NCBI GenBank assembly: GCA_964652825.1
Contig: CAZZCU010000012.1
Location: 9,658-73,657 of the forward strand
Direction: 5' to 3'
DNA: 64,000 nucleotides
Source: CAZZCU01 sp964652825
GTDB lineage: Bacteria; Bdellovibrionota_B; Oligoflexia; Oligoflexales; CAZZCU01
Under the pieces are notes generated by a model. It was not told the DNA's origin. It made no database searches and saw only the letters and a list, made by a program, of their open reading frames with translations. Shown in pieces: positions 60,133-64,000 of the stretch. Each line of letters starts with the position of its first letter. The stretch's first letter is position 1. The position numbers were made by a program, and so were the translations under genes.

Positions 60133-62073
60133 TTATTTGCAGTTTTCATCGCTAAATTTCACCGCTTTGCTTATTTGCAAGGGTGTATCCACCGCGCTGA
60201 TTTTTAATCCGCGTGTGGAAACCGTTAATAACTGCTCATCGACAACATAAGAGCGCATGATCTCTTGGTTTCTCGCGCTGCACAGGCGCATGCCAAAATC
60301 TTTATGCGAAATTTGCCCTAAGCTCTGCAGCTTGTTATCGCGCACGGCAAAAATCAAGGTGTCACTGTGCTGTTGCTCTCGCCAACTGCTGATCGGGATA
60401 CTGATAAGTTTGGTGGCATGATCGTACATAAAAGCATGATGATTGCGTATGGCCTCGGAATTATCATATTGCGAGCCAATCGCCTTGGCATCCAGACGCG
60501 CCATAGTTAAAGGATCAGCAACATCAAATAATGATAGCTGCATACCAGTCCTGCGGCCTTGGTCCGTGGCATCATAACCAAAACCAATCAACAGACCAGG
60601 ACCGGCTGGGTGCATATAGGTGGAAAATCCCGGTATCTTTAGTTCTCCCAGCATTTTTGGCGCCGTTGGCTCGCTCATGTCGATGGCAAATAAAGGATCC
60701 GTTTGTCTAAACGTCACCACATAAGCCGTATCATTGACGTAGCGAACTGACTGGATGGTCTCGTCGGTGCCAAAGTTCTTGACCTCGCCAACGACTTCAA
60801 GCTTACCCTCGCGTTGCTGCAGAACGCTGAGATGATTTTGACTCGGTTCTTGGGGTGCTCCGGGTCCAAACTGCCGCCACATTGGCCGGGTGGTGGTCGC
60901 AACACTCAGGGCATCCGCGTCGGCAAAATACTTAAAAGCCCACTGACCAATGATGTGACCCGCAATTTGTCCGCTGGCCGTCGGATTCAAATCGCCGGTT
61001 TCGGGATCAAATTGCACGCGCGTTATGATCAACTTCTCGTAGTTAACCAAGCTAGGTGATGCATGACCTTCTTGAGTCAACAACTGTGCGAGAAGTGTGC
61101 TGGACGTTTGATAACTTTGCTTGACCACAAAAATGTCTTTTGGTGACATGTAAAGGTAGTCGCCACCACCCAGCAATCCGACAGCTTTTGTTGGTGCTTC
61201 GCTATCATGCACATCGATACTAAAAATTTTTACCAGCCGAAGATCAGCATCGTTGACCTGAGCGCGCACGATCTGGTGACACGCCACATCGCGGTAGCCC
61301 TCGGCCTGCGCGTCAATCGAGATAGTATCGGCGGTGATACCGGCCTTGGCGTAGACGGCATGGTGTGCACCTAAATCGTCCTGAATGACCAGCACTAGTT
61401 TGCCACCCGCAAGACGGCTTTGTGGGCGAGTACCGGCGAGGGTTTTCTTCAGAAGTAGATGAGGCATCTGACCCTTTTTAAGTTCATAAACTTTGACCAA
61501 GATCGATTGTGGTGGTTGCGCCTCTATTTGTACCAACCGGTCTCCATCCACATACAGCTCTCCTTGCATCGCGCCATAGACCACTGAGGATGTTTCCCGT
61601 GGCAGATAGCCGATGACATTTTTGCTCGCGCGATCGATGACAACGATATCTTGGTGACGCGCAACAAGAATGTGATGCGAACCAATCTTCACGTGATCAG
61701 CTTCGTCGACGCTGCTTTCCTGGATGTTGGTATAAGTACTCTCGGAAGCCTGGTTCGTTGCGGTGGCGGGTTGTACCGCGTCATGCACGATCACGGTCTC
61801 GCCGCCGGCAACGCCGCCACGGTTGCTGTTAAGATGCTCACTGTAAGCAACATAAGCCTGATAAATGCGTTGTTCGCGTTGCAAACGCTCCACGGTCGCC
61901 TGCTTGAGGTCGGCGCAACTGGTGTGCATGTCCAGCGACAGGTTGAAGCTAAGCTGCATGTCGTCTTCCATGCCGCTCCTGTCTTTTGTTTTGCTCCATT
62001 TGTTGATAACACCGCAGCCTCCAAAAATGAGTGCTACCAGTGCGACACTGCTGACTCTCGATCGTGACTTCAT
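60133..62073 (-). CDS. beta-propeller domain lipoprotein
   Basis: The 646-residue protein has a lipobox, IFGGCGV, and the signature YTNIQESSVDEADHVK near residue 115, found in secreted proteins with a C-terminal beta-propeller (PF09826 as I recall it). Blade-like repeats follow, for example HHILVARHQDIVVID and YLPRETSSVVYG. The function in this family is not known; it is likely outer-membrane or surface exposed. I start at 62073, with GAAGGAG five bases upstream, rather than 62097. Confidence 0.8.
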   Translation of the reverse strand: MKSRSRVSSVALVALIFGGCGVINKWSKTKDRSGMEDDMQLSFNLSLDMHTSCADLKQATVERLQREQRIYQAYVAYSEHLNSNRGGVAGGETVIVHDAVQPATATNQASESTYTNIQESSVDEADHVKIGSHHILVARHQDIVVIDRASKNVIGYLPRETSSVVYGAMQGELYVDGDRLVQIEAQPPQSILVKVYELKKGQMPHLLLKKTLAGTRPQSRLAGGKLVLVIQDDLGAHHAVYAKAGITADTISIDAQAEGYRDVACHQIVRAQVNDADLRLVKIFSIDVHDSEAPTKAVGLLGGGDYLYMSPKDIFVVKQSYQTSSTLLAQLLTQEGHASPSLVNYEKLIITRVQFDPETGDLNPTASGQIAGHIIGQWAFKYFADADALSVATTTRPMWRQFGPGAPQEPSQNHLSVLQQREGKLEVVGEVKNFGTDETIQSVRYVNDTAYVVTFRQTDPLFAIDMSEPTAPKMLGELKIPGFSTYMHPAGPGLLIGFGYDATDQGRRTGMQLSLFDVADPLTMARLDAKAIGSQYDNSEAIRNHHAFMYDHATKLISIPISSWREQQHSDTLIFAVRDNKLQSLGQISHKDFGMRLCSARNQEIMRSYVVDEQLLTVSTRGLKISAVDTPLQISKAVKFSDENCK

Positions 62074-62195
62074 ATGGGCTCCTTCATTAGGCGACACGCT
62101 GTTGCTGTGCTGTTAAGGAGCTTGTCGGTATTTTTAGCTGTCTTTTCAGAGGGGTAGGGCTAGTTTCCGTATTCAAGCGTATTCTGGATAGGGTT

Positions 62196-63107
62196 TTATG
62201 GCAGTTTTGCCGCAAACTCAGCCAGGTCCCCGGAGATTTGCAGGGAAATCGCCTGCCAGACCTTTCGATCGTCGATGATGGCCTTATGCGCGAAATCCAG
62301 GCCTTTTAAATCGTTGTAGCTTAGCTGGCGATTGGAATCAGCGGCCGTGCTTCTATCGGAGTGCACAAACAAGAATTGATTCTGATAGAAGTTGGTCCAC
62401 ATCTCCGAAATGTTCTTACGTATAGCCGCTGCATGAGGTTCGATATCCGAGGGAAACCGCGTGCATTCCTTATCTTTGGTGAGCGTGCTAAGCGAAAGAC
62501 CTTTGATCAGGCGATTAAAGATCAAATAACTTTGTGTGCAACGTTGGTAACTGATGGGATCGATCGTAAATAAACGTCGGAGATCGGCGCGATGCTGCCA
62601 CACCTGGGCGGTCTTCAGCATCAACCAACCACCATGCGAGTGACCGATCAGGTATACGTGCGTTGGGTTGCGGGACGTGCCCATATCAGCAGCGATCGTT
62701 TCGATAATATGATGAATAGTCGATGGACTTGCTTCCAGCCGGGGTTTCTCCGTGCCATCGGCGTGAATGACCTGATGAAAAATACGTTCGGCTTTGAAAT
62801 CATCGAGGACACCGCCGGTAAAACAGATATCCATATAAGCGACTTTTAAAACCACGGCTTCGCCGTAGTGTTGTTCCAGATCGTGGCGTGCGGTCTCGAT
62901 ATACTGGCGCACGGGTATTAACAGATTTCTAAAGGCGTTCTTGCAGGAATGAAATCCTTGCGACAGTACAATCAGAAGACGTATCTCTTTGGGCGCGACG
63001 CCGATGGTGCTAATAGTGCTTTCGGGTTTATAAATGGTGCAACTGGTGGTTCCGAATGAGGCGAGGCATACGCATATCACTACAAGTATGATAAGTCGCG
63101 ATTGCAT
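62196..63107 (-). CDS. alpha/beta-hydrolase-like lipoprotein
   Basis: The 303-residue protein has a leader with ASFGTTSCTIY as a possible lipobox and, near residue 155, the nucleophile elbow GHSHGG typical of lipases and esterases. The preceding VYLIGHSHGGWLMLKTAQ strand-turn-helix fits the alpha/beta-hydrolase fold. Acid and histidine partners cannot be placed securely, though FAHKAIIDDRKVW may supply the histidine. The substrate is unknown. Confidence 0.65.
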   Translation of the reverse strand: MQSRLIILVVICVCLASFGTTSCTIYKPESTISTIGVAPKEIRLLIVLSQGFHSCKNAFRNLLIPVRQYIETARHDLEQHYGEAVVLKVAYMDICFTGGVLDDFKAERIFHQVIHADGTEKPRLEASPSTIHHIIETIAADMGTSRNPTHVYLIGHSHGGWLMLKTAQVWQHRADLRRLFTIDPISYQRCTQSYLIFNRLIKGLSLSTLTKDKECTRFPSDIEPHAAAIRKNISEMWTNFYQNQFLFVHSDRSTAADSNRQLSYNDLKGLDFAHKAIIDDRKVWQAISLQISGDLAEFAAKLP

Positions 63108-63164
63108 GATCGCGCTCCTGCTTACAAAAGGGTCTTCTAAGCTATGGGCTGTATTATCTACAGA

Positions 63165-63656
63165 TTATGGCAGATTTTTGTCTGAGCGACTAGGTTCAAA
63201 AACAGCTTTTTGGGTTATACCGATCCCAATGCCGCGCAGGCTTCCCGAACAGGATCCCACCGGAAAGTATTGTTGGTACTCGTCGCGATCGTAATGGCTG
63301 CATTCGGCGACAATGGTGTTAGTGCCGAGATCGACTAAGCGGATTTGTGCCGTTAAATAATGTTCGTGAGCCTGGTCTCCTTGTCGGCGCCAAAAAATTT
63401 GTAAACGAATCTGAAAGTTTTCATGAATGATCACGCGCTCAAACATCGTCAGTTCACCTGAGATGGGCTTCGCCAAGTGACCATTGACTGAAATCGGTTT
63501 TGCCATGGCGACCGGTAGTTGACAGCGCAACTGGTTATCGCAATGTCGGGTCCAAAGTTGTAGCGTTCCCTGAATAGTCATGCCAGTGTCGGCGCTTGCC
63601 GCTGGTGACCAGTAGACACCGCAAAAAAATAGCAAAAGCAATAAACAGGTTTTCAT
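63165..63656 (-). CDS. secreted hypothetical protein
   Basis: The 163-residue protein has a signal peptide (LLLLLFFCGVYWSPAASA, cleavage near ADT) and a beta-rich mature part with two pairs of cysteines (RHCDNQLRCQL and AECSHYDRDE...GSCSG). I do not recognise it. It lies directly after the RND transporter gene on the same strand and may be co-transcribed with it. Confidence 0.6.
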   Translation of the reverse strand: MKTCLLLLLFFCGVYWSPAASADTGMTIQGTLQLWTRHCDNQLRCQLPVAMAKPISVNGHLAKPISGELTMFERVIIHENFQIRLQIFWRRQGDQAHEHYLTAQIRLVDLGTNTIVAECSHYDRDEYQQYFPVGSCSGSLRGIGIGITQKAVFEPSRSDKNLP

Positions 63657-64000
63657 TTACTGTCCTGATAACGAGTTATCGGCGACGGCTGTCGCGGTTT
63701 GTGTATGATCATCGGTACTGCGACCAAGACGTCGTCGTGCCCAAAGCCGGAATTCATCCAGATAAATATACGCGCACGGGATCACAACCAATGACAGCAT
63801 CGTTGAACTCATCAGACCGCCAATAGCCGCGACCCCCATGCCAGCTCGCGCCTGGTTGAGCTCGCTCAGTCCGAGTGCCACCGGCAAAAATCCCGCGACC
63901 ATGGCGATCGTTGTCATCATGATCGGGCGCAGGCGTCGCACGCCAGCATCCATCAGCGCCGTGAAGCGATCTTGACCCGCTGCTCGCAATTGTTCCACAT
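63657..64000 (-). CDS. RND efflux transporter, C-terminal fragment
   Basis: The 113 residues at the window edge contain DAGVRRLRPIMMTTIAMVAGFLPVALG and the last two membrane helices, with GGLMSSTMLSLVVIPCAYIYL. This is the C-terminal end of AcrB/HAE1-type proton-driven pumps. The gene continues outside the window to the right. The cytoplasmic tail (RRRLGRSTDDHTQ) is short. Confidence 0.9.
   Translation of the reverse strand, partial: VEQLRAAGQDRFTALMDAGVRRLRPIMMTTIAMVAGFLPVALGLSELNQARAGMGVAAIGGLMSSTMLSLVVIPCAYIYLDEFRLWARRRLGRSTDDHTQTATAVADNSLSGQ

Noticed and set aside
1..64000. CRISPR array, rRNA genes, transposase genes
   Set aside because: No regularly spaced repeats, rRNA sequence or recognisable transposase was seen.

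Overview
The window reads as a chromosomal segment of a Gram-negative bacterium of the former Deltaproteobacteria / Bdellovibrionota / Oligoflexia type. This is inference from gene content: heptosyltransferase, SurE and an RND pump indicate an outer membrane; a TolQ/TolR-TPR-FHA/TonB-like cluster resembles the Myxococcus/Bdellovibrio Glt-Agl machinery; there is a myxobacterial-type outer-membrane barrel, many lipoproteins and prepilins, and base composition near 50 % GC by eye. No rRNA or CRISPR array is visible, and one tRNA gene is present.

Layout. 1-4164 (minus) is an oligopeptide ABC transporter operon (D-F-A-B), cut at the left edge. 4305-9239 holds a small protein, HU, a secreted protein, a GNAT enzyme, a GT9 heptosyltransferase and Kup. 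9246-15098 (minus) is a compact operon, CoA-acylating semialdehyde dehydrogenase - URC1-type GTP cyclohydrolase II - URC4/DUF1688 - uracil phosphoribosyltransferase - acyl-CoA dehydrogenase, with uridine kinase divergent. It is best read as a bacterial version of the yeast URC pathway of uracil catabolism. 15932-22490 carries housekeeping genes (glutaredoxin, transsulfuration enzyme, MgtC-like, ExoIII, dihydroorotase, an exonuclease/GIY-YIG-like fusion, AhpC).

22719-27899 is an uncharacterised trio: a 1222-residue secreted protein that looks like an M30-type metallopeptidase without its zinc motif, a minimal two-helix HAMP protein and a J-domain protein. 28074-34513 is a complete SUF operon (Rrf2 regulator, sufS-U-C-B-D, Rieske protein, DUF983). 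34538-37273 (minus) is an odd nuoB - ATPase-like - icd operon.

37561-48103 is the most striking region: a TolQ/MotA-type channel, two TolR/ExbD proteins, an outer-membrane barrel, three TPR proteins and an FHA/TonB-like protein, in the order expected of a proton-driven trans-envelope machine of the Glt/Agl kind. SurE and a LytM-type lipoprotein follow.

50521-53465, just after a CAT-anticodon tRNA, is an accessory patch with nested palindromic repeats, a HigBA-like toxin-antitoxin pair, an SRPBCC protein, a STAS-like DUF4325 protein and an HNH protein. 54661-58701 has an FAD monooxygenase, a twin-prepilin/lipoprotein group and a cytoplasmic GH13 amylase. 58661-60090 holds RadC, an XRE regulator and a possibly leaderless small gene. 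60133-64000 (minus) carries secreted or lipoprotein genes and the C-terminus of an RND transporter. Functions are assigned from motifs read by eye; no database search was possible.
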